Below, piece by piece: positions 36,460 through 45,251 of a DNA stretch of 64,000 nucleotides. The stretch is from assembly GCF_025717005.1 (NCBI RefSeq), contig NZ_JAOVZU010000004.1:62001-126000 (forward strand), read 5' to 3'. Numbering within the stretch: the first letter of the stretch is position 1; each line of letters starts with the position of its first letter. This stretch comes from Actinotalea endophytica. Lineage in GTDB: Bacteria > Actinomycetota > Actinomycetes > Actinomycetales > Cellulomonadaceae. The notes beneath the pieces were generated by a model. That model was not told where the DNA came from. It saw nothing but the letters and a program-made list of their open reading frames with translations, and ran no database searches. The position numbers and the translations under genes are program-made.

Positions 36460-37185
36460 TCAGGCCGGCACCGCAGCGGGGTGCGGCACGGCCGGCGCTG
36501 CCCCGCGGGTGAGGGGGTCGACGACCTGCGCCGGCACGTCCAGGCCACGGAGGATCAGCCGGAGCGCGAGCGAGATCTCCCACGCGAACAGCGGCAGGGC
36601 CGACAGCGGGGCCCAGGGTGAGTCGTAGCCGTACACCCCGGCCTGGACCAGCAGGTTGGAGACCAGCACGAGCGGCGCACCGACGAACGAGAGCACGGGG
36701 ATCCACCGCGGCACCGACCGGTGGCGGTACAGCACCACGGCGAGCAGCAGCGAGTGGACGACCACGACCAGGCTCGGGCCGATGAAGAACGCCTTGGTGT
36801 AGACCGCCACGAGCGCGCCCCCGACCCCCGCCAGGACGGCGGGCTCGAGCCCGAGCCCGCGCACCGCGACGAGCGCGAGCACGGCGACCGCGCCGAGGAC
36901 GATGCCGCACGCCTCGAGGGTGCGCAGCGCCACGTAGCCCAGGGCGCCGCGCGCGCTGACCCGACGCACCAGGGGGTACAGGGCCACCGCCGTCCCGACC
37001 ACCGCGAGGGCGAGCATGACGTCGAGCATCGCGCCGAGCACGACCGGCGTGGCGGACGCGTCGCCGAGCACCCAGCCCGGGTCGGACCGCATCGGGCCGT
37101 AGAGCGCCACCGCTGCCACCGAGGTCACGTGCGTGACGAAGTAGAGGGCACCGGCGAGTGCTGCGGTTCTGCGGGACGGTGACAT
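36460..37185 (-). CDS. DUF4386-like integral membrane protein, 241 aa
   Basis: Six predicted membrane segments with the pattern of DUF4386: RTAALAGALYFVTHVTSVAAVALYG at the start, LGAMLDVMLALAVVGTAVALYPLVRR, and PRWIPVLSFVGAPLVLVSNLLVQAG. It ends with a cytoplasmic tail. Function unknown. ATG at 37185 follows GAGGAG. It is divergent from a TetR regulator whose two operator-like palindromes lie just upstream, so it is probably the regulated target. Confidence 0.82.
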   Translation of the reverse strand: MSPSRRTAALAGALYFVTHVTSVAAVALYGPMRSDPGWVLGDASATPVVLGAMLDVMLALAVVGTAVALYPLVRRVSARGALGYVALRTLEACGIVLGAVAVLALVAVRGLGLEPAVLAGVGGALVAVYTKAFFIGPSLVVVVHSLLLAVVLYRHRSVPRWIPVLSFVGAPLVLVSNLLVQAGVYGYDSPWAPLSALPLFAWEISLALRLILRGLDVPAQVVDPLTRGAAPAVPHPAAVPA

Positions 37186-37204
37186 CGGGATCTCCTCACC
37201 TTCA

Positions 37205-37256
37205 GGTGTACGGCGTACACCACGTCCTCGGAAGGCTAAGGTGGACGCCGTACACC
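37205..37256. promoter_or_regulatory. Twin TetR-type operators between divergent DUF4386 and tetR genes
   Basis: GGTGTACGGCGTACACC (37205-37221) is a perfect 17-base palindrome. GGTGGACGCCGTACACC (37240-37256) is a second copy with one mismatched pair, its start 35 bases downstream of the first. One lies 20 bases from the DUF4386 start and the other 19 bases from the tetR start, so each divergent gene has its own site. Confidence 0.85.
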
Positions 37257-37274
37257 CGTCAACCCGGAGCAGTG

Positions 37275-38024
37275 ATGCCCACCACCGGAACCGGCAGCCG
37301 CCCCGGCGACCCGCCCGGCCGCACTCCCGCCGGCACCGCTGCCGCCACACCCGCCGGCCGCGCCCGCCTGAACCGCGACATCGTGCTGCGCGCCGCCGTC
37401 GACCTCGCCGACACGGCCGGCATCGACGCCGTGAGCATGCGCAGCCTCGCCGCGGGGCTCGGCGTCGTGCCGATGGCGCTGTACAAGCACGTCGCGAACA
37501 AGGACGAGCTGCTCGACGGCATGGTCGAGGCGGTGGTCGGTGAGATCGAGCCGGCCCGGCGCGACGAGGACTGGAAGGCCTCGCTGCGCCGCCAGGTGCT
37601 CTCGGCCCGGCGAGCCCTCCTGCGACACCCCTGGGCGCCCGCGGTCATCGAGTCCCGACCGGCCCCGACCCCGCGCGTGCTCGACCACCTCGACTCGGTG
37701 CTCGCGACCCTCCGCTCGGGAGGTCTGTCGGTTCCGCTCGCCCACCACGCGATGCACGCGCTCGGCAGCCGGGTCTGGGGGTTCACCCAGGAGGTCTTCC
37801 CGTCGGCGCCGCCGCCCGAGGACCCGGCGCAGCGGGCTCAGCTCGTCGCGGCGATGGCCGCGCGCTGGCCGAACATCGTCGAGTCGGCCGCGGGGGCGGG
37901 CCACGACGCGACCTCGACCGTCGGGGCCGGCTGCGACGACCAGGCCGAGTTCGAGTTCGCCCTGGACCTGCTGCTGGACGGGATCGAACGGCGCCACCGG
38001 GAGGGGTGGACGCCCGCCTCGTGA
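37275..38024 (+). CDS. TetR-family regulator with TetR_C-type domain, 249 aa
   Basis: A Pro/Ala/Gly-rich tail of about 30 residues is followed by the helix-turn-helix (LNRDIVLRAAVDLADTAGIDAVSMRSLAAGLGVVPMALYKHVANKDELLDGM). The C-terminal domain (HPWAPAVIESRPAPTPRVLDHLDSVLATLRSGGLS and ALGSRVWGFTQE) is of the tetracycline-repressor C type common in actinobacteria. ATG at 37275 has a GGAG four bases away. It probably represses itself and the DUF4386 gene through the twin operators. Confidence 0.88.
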   Translation: MPTTGTGSRPGDPPGRTPAGTAAATPAGRARLNRDIVLRAAVDLADTAGIDAVSMRSLAAGLGVVPMALYKHVANKDELLDGMVEAVVGEIEPARRDEDWKASLRRQVLSARRALLRHPWAPAVIESRPAPTPRVLDHLDSVLATLRSGGLSVPLAHHAMHALGSRVWGFTQEVFPSAPPPEDPAQRAQLVAAMAARWPNIVESAAGAGHDATSTVGAGCDDQAEFEFALDLLLDGIERRHREGWTPAS

Positions 38025-38027
38025 CGC

Positions 38028-39077
38028 TCAGGCGTCGAGCATCCGCCGCAGCACCTCGAGGTCCGCGACCTTCCCGGCCAGGTCCGCCGCCGACGGGTGC
38101 ACGGACAACGTCGTGACACCCGACGCGGCGTACGCGCTCAGCCGCTCGGCGACGTGCGCCACGTCCCCGATCAGTGCCGTGCCCGCCACGAGCTCGTCCG
38201 GGACCGCTCCCGCCGCACCGTCCCGGTCCCCGGCCAGGTAGCGATCCTGGACCTGCTCGGCCTGCTCGGCGTAGCCGTACCGAGCGGCCAGGTCCGCGTA
38301 GAAGTTGGCGCCCCGCGCGCCCATGCCGCCGAGGTACAGCGCGAGCCGGCGACGGTGCGCGGCCAGCGCCTGCGCCACCACCGGGCCCGAGCCGATCAGC
38401 AACGGCACCGAGACCTGCACGTCGAGCGGGCCCAGCTCCGGCGCGCGCGTCGCCCGACCCTCCGCGAGCGCGGCGCCGAACGCCTCCTCGGCCCGCTCGG
38501 GCCACCAGAACGCGGGCATCCAGCCCTCGGCGATCTCGGCCGTCCGGGCCACCGACCGCGGCGTCAGCGCGGCGATCGAGACCGGGATGCGCGATCGTCG
38601 CGGGTGGTTGACCAGCGCGATCGGCTTGCCGAGCCCGGTCCCACGGCCGGCCGGCAACGGCACCTGGACCTGACGCCCGGCGAACGACACCCGCTCGCGG
38701 CGCCAGACCGCGCGGCACACCTCGACGGTCTCGGTCACGCGCGTGAGGGGCGCGGTGAACGGAACCCCGTGGAAGCCTTCGACGACCTGCGGACCGGACG
38801 CCCCGATCCCGAGCTCGAACCGACCACCGGAGACGTCGTCCAGGCCCGCAGCGGTCATCGCGAGCGCCGAGGCGGTGCGCGTGTAGACCGACAGGATCGC
38901 GCTGCCCAGGCGCACCCGGGAGGTCACCGCGGCGAGGTAGCCGAGCCGGCTGACCGCGTCGAACGAGTACGCCTCGGCGACCTGCACGAGGTCGGCACCG
39001 ACCCGCTCCGCCTCACGGACCAGGTCGACCGCCGGTGCGAAGTCGTCGGAGTAGTCCAGGACCAGACCCAGTCGCAT
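38028..39077 (-). CDS. Luciferase-like (LLM class) oxidoreductase, probably F420-dependent, 349 aa
   Basis: TIM-barrel luciferase-like monooxygenase/reductase. LGYLAAVTSRVRLGSAILSVYTRTASALAMTAAGLDDVSGGRFELGIGAS is the family core, and the C-terminal ALIGDVAHVAERLSAYAASGVTTLSVHP is the usual end. The pattern fits F420-dependent LLM members of actinobacteria rather than FMN luciferases, which is inference. Start ATG 39077. It converges with the tetR gene with three bases between. Substrate unknown. Confidence 0.85.
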   Translation of the reverse strand: MRLGLVLDYSDDFAPAVDLVREAERVGADLVQVAEAYSFDAVSRLGYLAAVTSRVRLGSAILSVYTRTASALAMTAAGLDDVSGGRFELGIGASGPQVVEGFHGVPFTAPLTRVTETVEVCRAVWRRERVSFAGRQVQVPLPAGRGTGLGKPIALVNHPRRSRIPVSIAALTPRSVARTAEIAEGWMPAFWWPERAEEAFGAALAEGRATRAPELGPLDVQVSVPLLIGSGPVVAQALAAHRRRLALYLGGMGARGANFYADLAARYGYAEQAEQVQDRYLAGDRDGAAGAVPDELVAGTALIGDVAHVAERLSAYAASGVTTLSVHPSAADLAGKVADLEVLRRMLDA

Positions 39078-39103
39078 GCGGTCAACGTAGCGACCGCTGC
39101 GGC

Positions 39104-40699
39104 TCAGGCCCGGTCGACGCCCTGGAAGACCGCGACCGCGGACTTGAGCTGGTCCGACGCCGCGACGAGCCGCGCGGCGTAGTTCCGCACCGGCGTGAGC
39201 CCGGTCTCGGTGCGCGACGCCTGGTCGGACACGTCCTGCATCAGGGCGGACACCCGGCGGCCGTCCTCGGCGGCCAGCCCCACGACGCTGTCGATCTCGC
39301 TCGTGGTCGCGGTCTGCTCCTCGATCGCGCCCGCGATCGACACCTGGTAGCTGTTGATGCTCGCGATGATCTCGGCGATCGACTCGACCGAGCTCACGGC
39401 GGACGTGGTGTCACCGACCAGGGACTCGATCCGGCGGACGATGTCGTCGGACGCCTCGGCGGTGCCCTGCGCGAGGTCCTTGACCTCGGTTGCCACGACC
39501 GCGAAGCCCTTGCCGTTCTCGCCGGCCCGGGCCGACTCGATGGTCGCGTTCAGTGCCAGCAGCTTGGTCTGCTCGGCGATCGTCGTGATGACCCGCACCA
39601 CCTCGCCGATCTCGGCGGACGAGCTGCCGAGCCGCCGGATCGTCTCGCCGGCCGTGCCGGCCACGCCGACCGCGTCGGCCGCGACGCGCGTCGCATCGCT
39701 CGCGTTGGTCGCGATCTCCCGCACGGCCACGTCCATCTGCGACGAGCTCTCGACCAGCGCGGCGAAGCTGCGGGTCAGCGACTCGGCGGCCTCGGTGCCC
39801 TGGCGGGCACGCTCGGACGCGTCCTGCGCGATCTGGGCGATGTCCTGGCTCGCCGCGTCGAGCGCCCGGGCGCCCTCGTCCAGCTCGCCGCTCACCGCGA
39901 TCACGCCGCGCACGACCTCGCTGACCGTGTCGAGCGTGCCGTTGAGCGCCTTCGCGAGCTGCTCGAGCTCGGTCCGGCCGGCGCCCTCGTCCAGACGGGT
40001 CGACAGGTCGCCGTTCTCGAGGGTGCGCGTCACGTTGCGGATCGAGCGCTCGACGTGCCGCGAGATCAGCAGGCCGACGAGGATCAGCACGAGCACCACG
40101 GGGAGCGCCTGGAACGCCAGCTGGTGCCACAGCGCCGCGGTCGCGGCGGTCTGGATGTCGTCGATGTACGCGCCGGTCCCGATCACCCAGCCCCACGGCT
40201 CGAAGACGAGGGAGTAGGCCAGCTTCGGGGACGCCGCGTCGGCGTCCGGCTTCGGGAACCAGTACTCGGTGAAGCCGCCACCGGGCTGCTGCCCGGCCGT
40301 GACGATCTCCTGGATGAACGGGGTGCCGTTGTCGTCGACCTCGGCGAGGAAGTTCTGGCCGACCCGCTCCGGCTTCGTCGGCAGCAGGACGCAGGTGCCC
40401 TCCGTGTCGTACCCGAACAGGTAGCCGTTGGGGTCGAACCGCTGCGCCCCGAGCGCCTCGAGGGCGCGCTGCTGCGCCTCGGCCTCGGTGATGTCACCGG
40501 CCTGCGCCTGCTCCTCGTACATCGCCATGGTCGCCACGCCCTCCTGGACGACCGACTGCAGCGTCATCTCCCGCTCGGCGAGCATCGTGGCGCGCAGCTG
40601 CTGTGCCGACAGCAGCGACAGCACCACGAGGCCGACGAGGCCACTGGCGACGAGGAGCAGCAGCTGCCCCTTGATCGATCGAAGGGTGAAGCGGCGCAT
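39104..40699 (-). CDS. Methyl-accepting chemotaxis protein with single Cache sensor domain, 531 aa
   Basis: Membrane chemoreceptor. Segment 1 at about 12-34, an extracellular sCache domain (about 35-190, with GYLFGYDTEGTCVLLP and WGWVIGTGAYIDD), segment 2 at about 192-214, HAMP, then a long coiled-coil signalling domain. The hairpin tip is canonical: IAEQTKLLALNATIESARAG then ENGKGFAVVATEVKDLA. No C-terminal pentapeptide tether is seen. ATG 40699 follows AGGAGC. Its presence implies a chemosensory array and motility elsewhere in the genome. Small carboxylates are common sCache ligands. Confidence 0.92.
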   Translation of the reverse strand: MRRFTLRSIKGQLLLLVASGLVGLVVLSLLSAQQLRATMLAEREMTLQSVVQEGVATMAMYEEQAQAGDITEAEAQQRALEALGAQRFDPNGYLFGYDTEGTCVLLPTKPERVGQNFLAEVDDNGTPFIQEIVTAGQQPGGGFTEYWFPKPDADAASPKLAYSLVFEPWGWVIGTGAYIDDIQTAATAALWHQLAFQALPVVLVLILVGLLISRHVERSIRNVTRTLENGDLSTRLDEGAGRTELEQLAKALNGTLDTVSEVVRGVIAVSGELDEGARALDAASQDIAQIAQDASERARQGTEAAESLTRSFAALVESSSQMDVAVREIATNASDATRVAADAVGVAGTAGETIRRLGSSSAEIGEVVRVITTIAEQTKLLALNATIESARAGENGKGFAVVATEVKDLAQGTAEASDDIVRRIESLVGDTTSAVSSVESIAEIIASINSYQVSIAGAIEEQTATTSEIDSVVGLAAEDGRRVSALMQDVSDQASRTETGLTPVRNYAARLVAASDQLKSAVAVFQGVDRA

Positions 40700-40854
40700 C
40701 GTTGCTCCTGGGGGGCTGTCGGATCGCGGTCGAGGACGAGTCGACCTTCACGATCGGCAGCCATGCGGGAGCTGTGAGCCGTTGATCGGTTCGGCGCAGA
40801 ACCGCGCTCGGCGGGCCGGCGCGGGCGAGGCCCGACGGGCGGGCGACGGGCGGC

Positions 40855-41532
40855 TCAGAGCGCGGCGATGCTGGTGTCGCCCGCCACCTGGCGCCAGTCG
40901 TCGGCGAAGTCCGCCACGGCGCGCTCGAGGGTCGCGGACGAGTACGCGTCGTGCAGCAGGCGGGGTGCGACGGTCACCACGTGCGCGCCGCTCATCAGCG
41001 CGGCGTTCACCTGCGCGATGCTCGAGAAGCTCGCCGCGAGGATCTTGGTCGCCGAGCCGTGCCGGTCGATCATCTCCGCGAGCGACCCGATCAGCTCGCG
41101 CGCGTTCACGTCGAGGTTCGCGACCCGGTTGTAGTACGGCGCGATGAAGTCGGCGCCGGCCGCGATCGCCATGAACCCCTGGAGCTTGGTGTACACCGCG
41201 GTCGCGGTGACGCCGACGCCCTGGCGCTTGAGGATCTGCATCGCGGCGAGACCCTCCTCGGTGGTCGGCACCTTGACGTAGACCGCCTCGTCGACCTTGC
41301 GCAGGATGGTCTCGGCCTCCTTGACCATGTCGTCGCGGTCGGTCGCCACGACCTGGACGTGCAGGCTCCGCTCGGCACCGATGATGCGGCGGATCTCGCG
41401 GAAGGTGGCGAGCACCTCGCGCTGGCCGTCACGCTTGAGGATGGTCGGGTTCGACGTGACCCCGGTGTACGGGAAGACCTCGCCGAACCGCTCGATGTCG
41501 GCGAGGTTGGTGGTGTCGAACATGTACTCCAC
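40855..41532 (-). CDS. Transaldolase-like / fructose-6-phosphate aldolase (FSA/TalC family), 225 aa
   Basis: Small TIM-barrel aldolase. MEYMFDTTNLADIERF opens like FSA (MxxxxDTAN), followed by TGVTSNPTILKRDG. The Schiff-base Lys87 is in AVYVKVPTTEEG. C-terminal ADFADDWRQV. Length (225) fits the short FSA/TalC type. GTG at 41532 is seven bases after AAGGAG and therefore preferred to the ATG three codons later. It is divergent from the LacI-family gene at 41721; whether it belongs to that regulon is unclear since the LacI box faces the other way. Confidence 0.88.
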   Translation of the reverse strand: MEYMFDTTNLADIERFGEVFPYTGVTSNPTILKRDGQREVLATFREIRRIIGAERSLHVQVVATDRDDMVKEAETILRKVDEAVYVKVPTTEEGLAAMQILKRQGVGVTATAVYTKLQGFMAIAAGADFIAPYYNRVANLDVNARELIGSLAEMIDRHGSATKILAASFSSIAQVNAALMSGAHVVTVAPRLLHDAYSSATLERAVADFADDWRQVAGDTSIAAL

Positions 41533-41685
41533 GGGGGCGCTCCTTGAGCGGTCGTGCGATGGCGCAGCCCCGTTGGTGCCGGATACATCCCATGATAGAC
41601 GAGCGACCCCGAGCCGGTCACGGACCTCCGGCCCAACTCGCCGGGACCCTTGGACGTCGCCGGGACCGGCAGTGGTGGGATGATG

Positions 41686-41700
41686 CACTAAACCGATTCA
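41686..41700 (+). promoter_or_regulatory. LacI-type operator candidate before the lacI gene of the cai/fix-like region
   Basis: CACTAAACCGATTCA matches, in the same orientation relative to the gene, the CACTAAACCGGTT part of the boxes at 59252-59278 and (with one base change) 47477-47503. Its centre is the CG typical of LacI-family sites. It ends 20 bases before the GTG of the regulator, with GAAGGAG between, so it would give autorepression. Confidence 0.65.
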
Positions 41701-41720
41701 ACCCTCGAAGGAGAGAGCAC

Positions 41721-42734
41721 GTGCGTCGCGTCACGATCACGGACGTCGCCCGCCTCGCGGGCGTGTCCAAGGGCGCGGTGTCGTTCGCCCTCAACGGCCG
41801 CCCGGGGGTCTCCGAGGCGACCAGGGAGCGCGTGCTCCAGGCCGCGGCCGACCTCGGCTGGGTGCCCAACGCGGCAGCCAAGGCGCTCTCCGACGGCCGC
41901 AGCCACAGCATCGGCCTCGTGATGAACCGGCCACCGCGCCTGCACGGCATCGAGCCGCTCATCCAGCACTACCTCGAGGGCGTGCAGGACGAGCTCATGT
42001 CGCACGAGACGTCGCTGCTGATCCACGTCGTGCAAGGTCACGAGGCCGAGCTCGCGACCTACCGCGAGTGGGCCCACGGCCGGCGGGTCGACGGCCTGGT
42101 CGTCATCGACCTGCGGGTGGACGACGACCGCCCGCACGCGCTGCGCGCGCTGGACCTGCCCGCGGTCGTGCTCGGCGACCCGCGCTACGCCGACGGCGTG
42201 CCGAGCGTGTGGACCGACGAGCGCGCCGCCGCCGACCAGATCGTCGAGCACCTCGCCTCGCTCGGCCACCGCCAGGTCGCCCGGGTCGGCGACCGCGCGC
42301 TCCTGGCGCACGCCGCGGCGCGCTGCGCGGCGTTCGAGGACTCCTGCGCGGCGGCCGGCATCGACGTCGTCGAGCTCCGCCCGGAGAGCACGCGGCCCGA
42401 GTGCCCGGAGGCCGTACCGGACCTGCTCGCCGACCCCCACCGGCCCACCGCCGTGCTGTTCGAGAGCGACCTCAAGGCCGTCGCGGGGCTGGCGACGATC
42501 CGTGGGCTCGGGCTCTCGGTGCCCGAGGACCTCTCGGTCGTCGCCTGGGACACCAGCGGGATCGGCGAGCTGCTCCACCCGCCGCTCACGTCGCTCGACC
42601 ACGACGGCCGCGCCGCGGGCGCCCGAGCGGTCCGCCTGCTGCTGGACCTGCTCGCCGGCGACACCCCCACGTCCGTGCAGGCGCCGACGCCGCAGCTGCA
42701 GGTGCGCGGCAGCACCGGCCCGGCGCCCGCCTGA
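41721..42734 (+). CDS. LacI-family regulator, candidate controller of the cai/fix-like region, 337 aa
   Basis: Helix-turn-helix at residues about 4-26 (VTITDVARLAGVSKGAVSFALNG), hinge NAAAKALSDGRSHSIGLVM, then a periplasmic-binding-like sensor (Peripla_BP_3 type; VGDRALLAHAAARCAAFED; DLSVVAWDTSGIGELLHPPLTSL). GTG 41721 follows GAAGGAG. It converges on fixX with a 12-base gap. The operator candidate upstream recurs before the two fix/cai transcription units, which is the main reason to assign this regulator to them. LacI members usually sense sugars, but some sense other small acids or nucleosides, so the ligand is open. Confidence 0.88.
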   Translation: MRRVTITDVARLAGVSKGAVSFALNGRPGVSEATRERVLQAAADLGWVPNAAAKALSDGRSHSIGLVMNRPPRLHGIEPLIQHYLEGVQDELMSHETSLLIHVVQGHEAELATYREWAHGRRVDGLVVIDLRVDDDRPHALRALDLPAVVLGDPRYADGVPSVWTDERAAADQIVEHLASLGHRQVARVGDRALLAHAAARCAAFEDSCAAAGIDVVELRPESTRPECPEAVPDLLADPHRPTAVLFESDLKAVAGLATIRGLGLSVPEDLSVVAWDTSGIGELLHPPLTSLDHDGRAAGARAVRLLLDLLAGDTPTSVQAPTPQLQVRGSTGPAPA

Positions 42735-42746
42735 GGCCGCGCGGGC

Positions 42747-43046
42747 TCAGCCCTCGCGGAACGAGACCCCGAAGCCCCCGCGAGGGTAGTGCCAGGACAG
42801 CGCGCCCTCGGGGGCGACCGCGAGGCACGTGCCGCACTCGAGGCACGCCGCGTACTCCACGCCGAGACCGCCGTCCGGCAGCTCGGTGTAGACGTGCGCC
42901 GGGCAGCACCGGGCGATCACGCCGGCACAGCCGGTCGACCGGACCACGTCCTGGTCGACGACGATGTGCGACTCGTCCTCGTCGAGCGCGTACCGGTTGT
43001 GCGCGAGCCGTTCGGGGACCGAACCGACCTGGAGCGCGCCGCTCAC
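42747..43046 (-). CDS. fixX: FixX-type ferredoxin-like protein, 99 aa
   Basis: Small Fe-S protein that pairs with FixC. A cysteine cluster at C-A-G-V-I-A-R-C-C-P-A and C-L-E-C-G-T-C-L matches the FixX pattern (CxxCP ... CLECGTC), predicting one [4Fe-4S] cluster. GTG at 43046 overlaps the fixC stop (GTGA). Last gene of the etfB-etfA-fixC-fixX series. In cai/fix and nitrogen-fixation systems FixX feeds or takes electrons via FixC; here the partner oxidoreductase is probably the CaiA-like dehydrogenase. Confidence 0.88.
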   Translation of the reverse strand: MSGALQVGSVPERLAHNRYALDEDESHIVVDQDVVRSTGCAGVIARCCPAHVYTELPDGGLGVEYAACLECGTCLAVAPEGALSWHYPRGGFGVSFREG

Positions 43047-44332
43047 AGCGCCCGCACCCCCGCCCACAGGTCGGACGCGAGGTCGAGCATCCCCACCGGG
43101 GAGGTGCGCAGCGCGTCCCACGCGACCGAGGCCAGGTGCTTGCGGGGCGTGGTGTCCAGGTCGAACGCTCTGACCATGACGTCCTCCAGGACGGGTCCGT
43201 AGTCGCGGTACATGCGGGGCCGCTCGAGGAACGCCGGCGCCTTCGCGTAGGTGGTGAGGTCCTTGCCGACGAAGCCGGCCATCAGCCGCTCCCGGTACCC
43301 GGCCAGCCCGGCCGCCGAGGTGTCGCCGGCGTCGAGCGCGTCGCCGATCCCACCGGCCGCGGCGATCGCAGAGCCGATCGCGAGGTCCATCCCCCGGACC
43401 GTCAGGCCCGAGTTGATGGTGAGCCCGGCCGCGTCGCCGACCACGACGAGCCCGTCCGTGGCGACCGTGCCGAGCATCCCGAGCCCGCCCTCGGCGACCA
43501 GGTGCGAGCCGTACTCGAGCACCTCGCCGCCGCGCAGGTAGCGCTGCACCGCGGGGTGCTCGCAGTACCGGTCGAACACGTCGGACGCGGATGCGCCCGA
43601 CGCAGCGAGGTCGTCCAGGCGCAGCACGACACCGACGGACAGCGACGTGGCGTTCGTGTACAGGAACCCGCCGCCGCCGATCCCACCGGTCGCCTCCCCG
43701 ACCATCGCCAGCGCCGCACCCTCGTCGCCGACCAGGCCGAACCGGTCGTCGATCGTCTCCCTGGGCAGCGACACGACGGCCTTGACGCCGACCGCGAGCT
43801 GGTTCTGCGCGGGCTTGGGACGCAGCCCGAGGCCGCGCGCCAGGAACGAGTTCACGCCGTCCGCGGCGACCACGACCCGCGCGCTGAGCTCGTCGTCGCC
43901 GGCGACCAGCCCGGTCACCGCACCGGACGGCGAGGTGAGCAACCGGTCCACGCGGACGCCGGGCATCAGGAACACGCCCGCCTCCTCGCACCGCTCGGCC
44001 AGCCAGGCGTCGAACCGTGCGCGGAGCACGGTGTACGCGTTGCCGTCGAGCCGGTCGGAGGTGAGGTCCACGCCGACGGCACCGGTCGAGGTGAGGAACG
44101 TGACCGCGTTACGCACCACGCGCCGCTCGACCGGCGCCGCGGCGGCGAAGTCCGGGAACACCTGCTCGAGCACCCGGCCGTACAGCACCCCACCGGACAG
44201 GTTCTTGGCACCGGGCGCCTCGCCACGCTCGACCAGGACCACCGAGTGCCCCTGCTGCGCGAGCAGGTACGCCGTCACGCAGCCGGCCGGGCCGGCGCCG
44301 ACGACGGCGACGTCGAAGTCGGGCTCGCTCAT
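43043..44332 (-). CDS. fixC: FixC-type electron-transfer-flavoprotein:quinone oxidoreductase-like flavoprotein, 429 aa
   Basis: FAD protein of the ETF-QO/FixC family. FAD loop GAGPAG (12-17), ERGEAPGAKNLSGGVLYG, the middle VVVAADGVNSFLARGLGL and the C-terminal DGLVVVGDAAGLTINSG are hallmarks. At 429 aa and without the C-terminal Fe-S domain of full ETF-QO, it is the FixC form that uses a separate FixX. ATG 44332 overlaps the etfA stop (ATGA). It is membrane-associated at most; no full membrane segments. Confidence 0.92.
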   Translation of the reverse strand: MSEPDFDVAVVGAGPAGCVTAYLLAQQGHSVVLVERGEAPGAKNLSGGVLYGRVLEQVFPDFAAAAPVERRVVRNAVTFLTSTGAVGVDLTSDRLDGNAYTVLRARFDAWLAERCEEAGVFLMPGVRVDRLLTSPSGAVTGLVAGDDELSARVVVAADGVNSFLARGLGLRPKPAQNQLAVGVKAVVSLPRETIDDRFGLVGDEGAALAMVGEATGGIGGGGFLYTNATSLSVGVVLRLDDLAASGASASDVFDRYCEHPAVQRYLRGGEVLEYGSHLVAEGGLGMLGTVATDGLVVVGDAAGLTINSGLTVRGMDLAIGSAIAAAGGIGDALDAGDTSAAGLAGYRERLMAGFVGKDLTTYAKAPAFLERPRMYRDYGPVLEDVMVRAFDLDTTPRKHLASVAWDALRTSPVGMLDLASDLWAGVRAL

Positions 44333-45234
44333 GACTGCAGCGCCGCCGCGAGCGCAGGGACGAAGGTGTACAGGTCGCCGACCACGGCGTAGTCGCACTC
44401 CTTCATGAAGGGCGCGTCGGCGTCGGTGTTGACCGCGACGATCGTGCCGGCGCCGCGGATCCCGACGGTGTGCTGCACCTGCCCGGAGATCCCCAGGGCG
44501 AGGTACACGTCCGGCGTCAGGGTGCGCCCGGAGACACCGACGTAGCGGTCCTTGGGCAGGAAGCCCGACCCCTCGGCGACCGGCCTCGAGCACGCGACGG
44601 CAGCACCCATCGCCTCGGCGAGCCGGTCCACGAGGGCCAGGTCCTCCTTGGCCTTCAGGCCCCGCCCGACCGCGACCACGCGCCGGGCGCCGGCCAGGTC
44701 GACCTGGGGCGCCGAGGACGGGCGGTTCTCCACGACCCTCACGGCGAGGGCCTCGGCGGTGACCTCCTCGACCGGCACGGCGGCACCCGGCTCGGGCACG
44801 CCGCCACCGTCGACGACCAGGCAGACCGGGCCGTCGCAGCGCTCGGTGCGGCGCGCGATCCCGCCGAGCACCTCGCGCTCGACCAGGACCGTGTCGCCGT
44901 CCGTCTCGACGCCGACGGCGCCGACCATCGCCGGCGCACGCAGGGTGGCGGCGACCGCGCCGACCAGCGCGCGGGCCGAAGGGCGGGCCGCGGCGAGCAC
45001 GACGCCGGGCGCGCCGTCCGCGACGACCGCCGCGACCGCGGTGGCGAAGGCCTCGACCGGGGCGTCCCCGGTCTCGCCGAGCCAGAGGCAGCGGTCGACC
45101 CCGGCCGTGGCCGTCGAGGCCGCGAGCTCATGCGGTCCGACGACCACGGCCGCGGTCGGGCGACCGAGGTTCCGTGCGGTGTCCAGCAGCCCGGCCACGC
45201 CGGGCTCGTCCACGATGATCCAGGTGGTGGTCAT
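44329..45234 (-). CDS. fixB: Electron transfer flavoprotein alpha subunit (FixB), 301 aa
   Basis: FAD-binding ETF subunit. The C-terminal FAD domain is clear: AVACSRPVAEGSGFLPKDRYVGVSG, LYLALGISGQVQH-like LALGISGQVQHTVG, and TIVAVNTDADAPFMKECDYAVVGD. ATG 45234 follows GGAGGAGAG. It follows etfB by 17 bases. Together they carry electrons between FixC/X and an acyl-CoA dehydrogenase. Whether the pair is of bifurcating type (extra FAD in FixA) cannot be settled by eye; the FixABCX set makes it likely. Confidence 0.92.
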   Translation of the reverse strand: MTTTWIIVDEPGVAGLLDTARNLGRPTAAVVVGPHELAASTATAGVDRCLWLGETGDAPVEAFATAVAAVVADGAPGVVLAAARPSARALVGAVAATLRAPAMVGAVGVETDGDTVLVEREVLGGIARRTERCDGPVCLVVDGGGVPEPGAAVPVEEVTAEALAVRVVENRPSSAPQVDLAGARRVVAVGRGLKAKEDLALVDRLAEAMGAAVACSRPVAEGSGFLPKDRYVGVSGRTLTPDVYLALGISGQVQHTVGIRGAGTIVAVNTDADAPFMKECDYAVVGDLYTFVPALAAALQS

Positions 45235-45251
45235 GTCTCTCCTCCGAGGGC

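Noticed and set aside
41721-42734. LacI regulator assigned to the divergent transaldolase-like gene
   Set aside because: The operator-like site faces and directly precedes the lacI gene and recurs before the cai/fix-like units, and no copy with that orientation stands before the aldolase. Joint control is not excluded but is less supported.
42068-44392. A 774-codon plus-strand frame crossing from the LacI gene over fixX and fixC
   Set aside because: It runs across well-supported genes on both strands, has a low-complexity Arg/Pro/Gly composition, and no ribosome site or recognisable domain.
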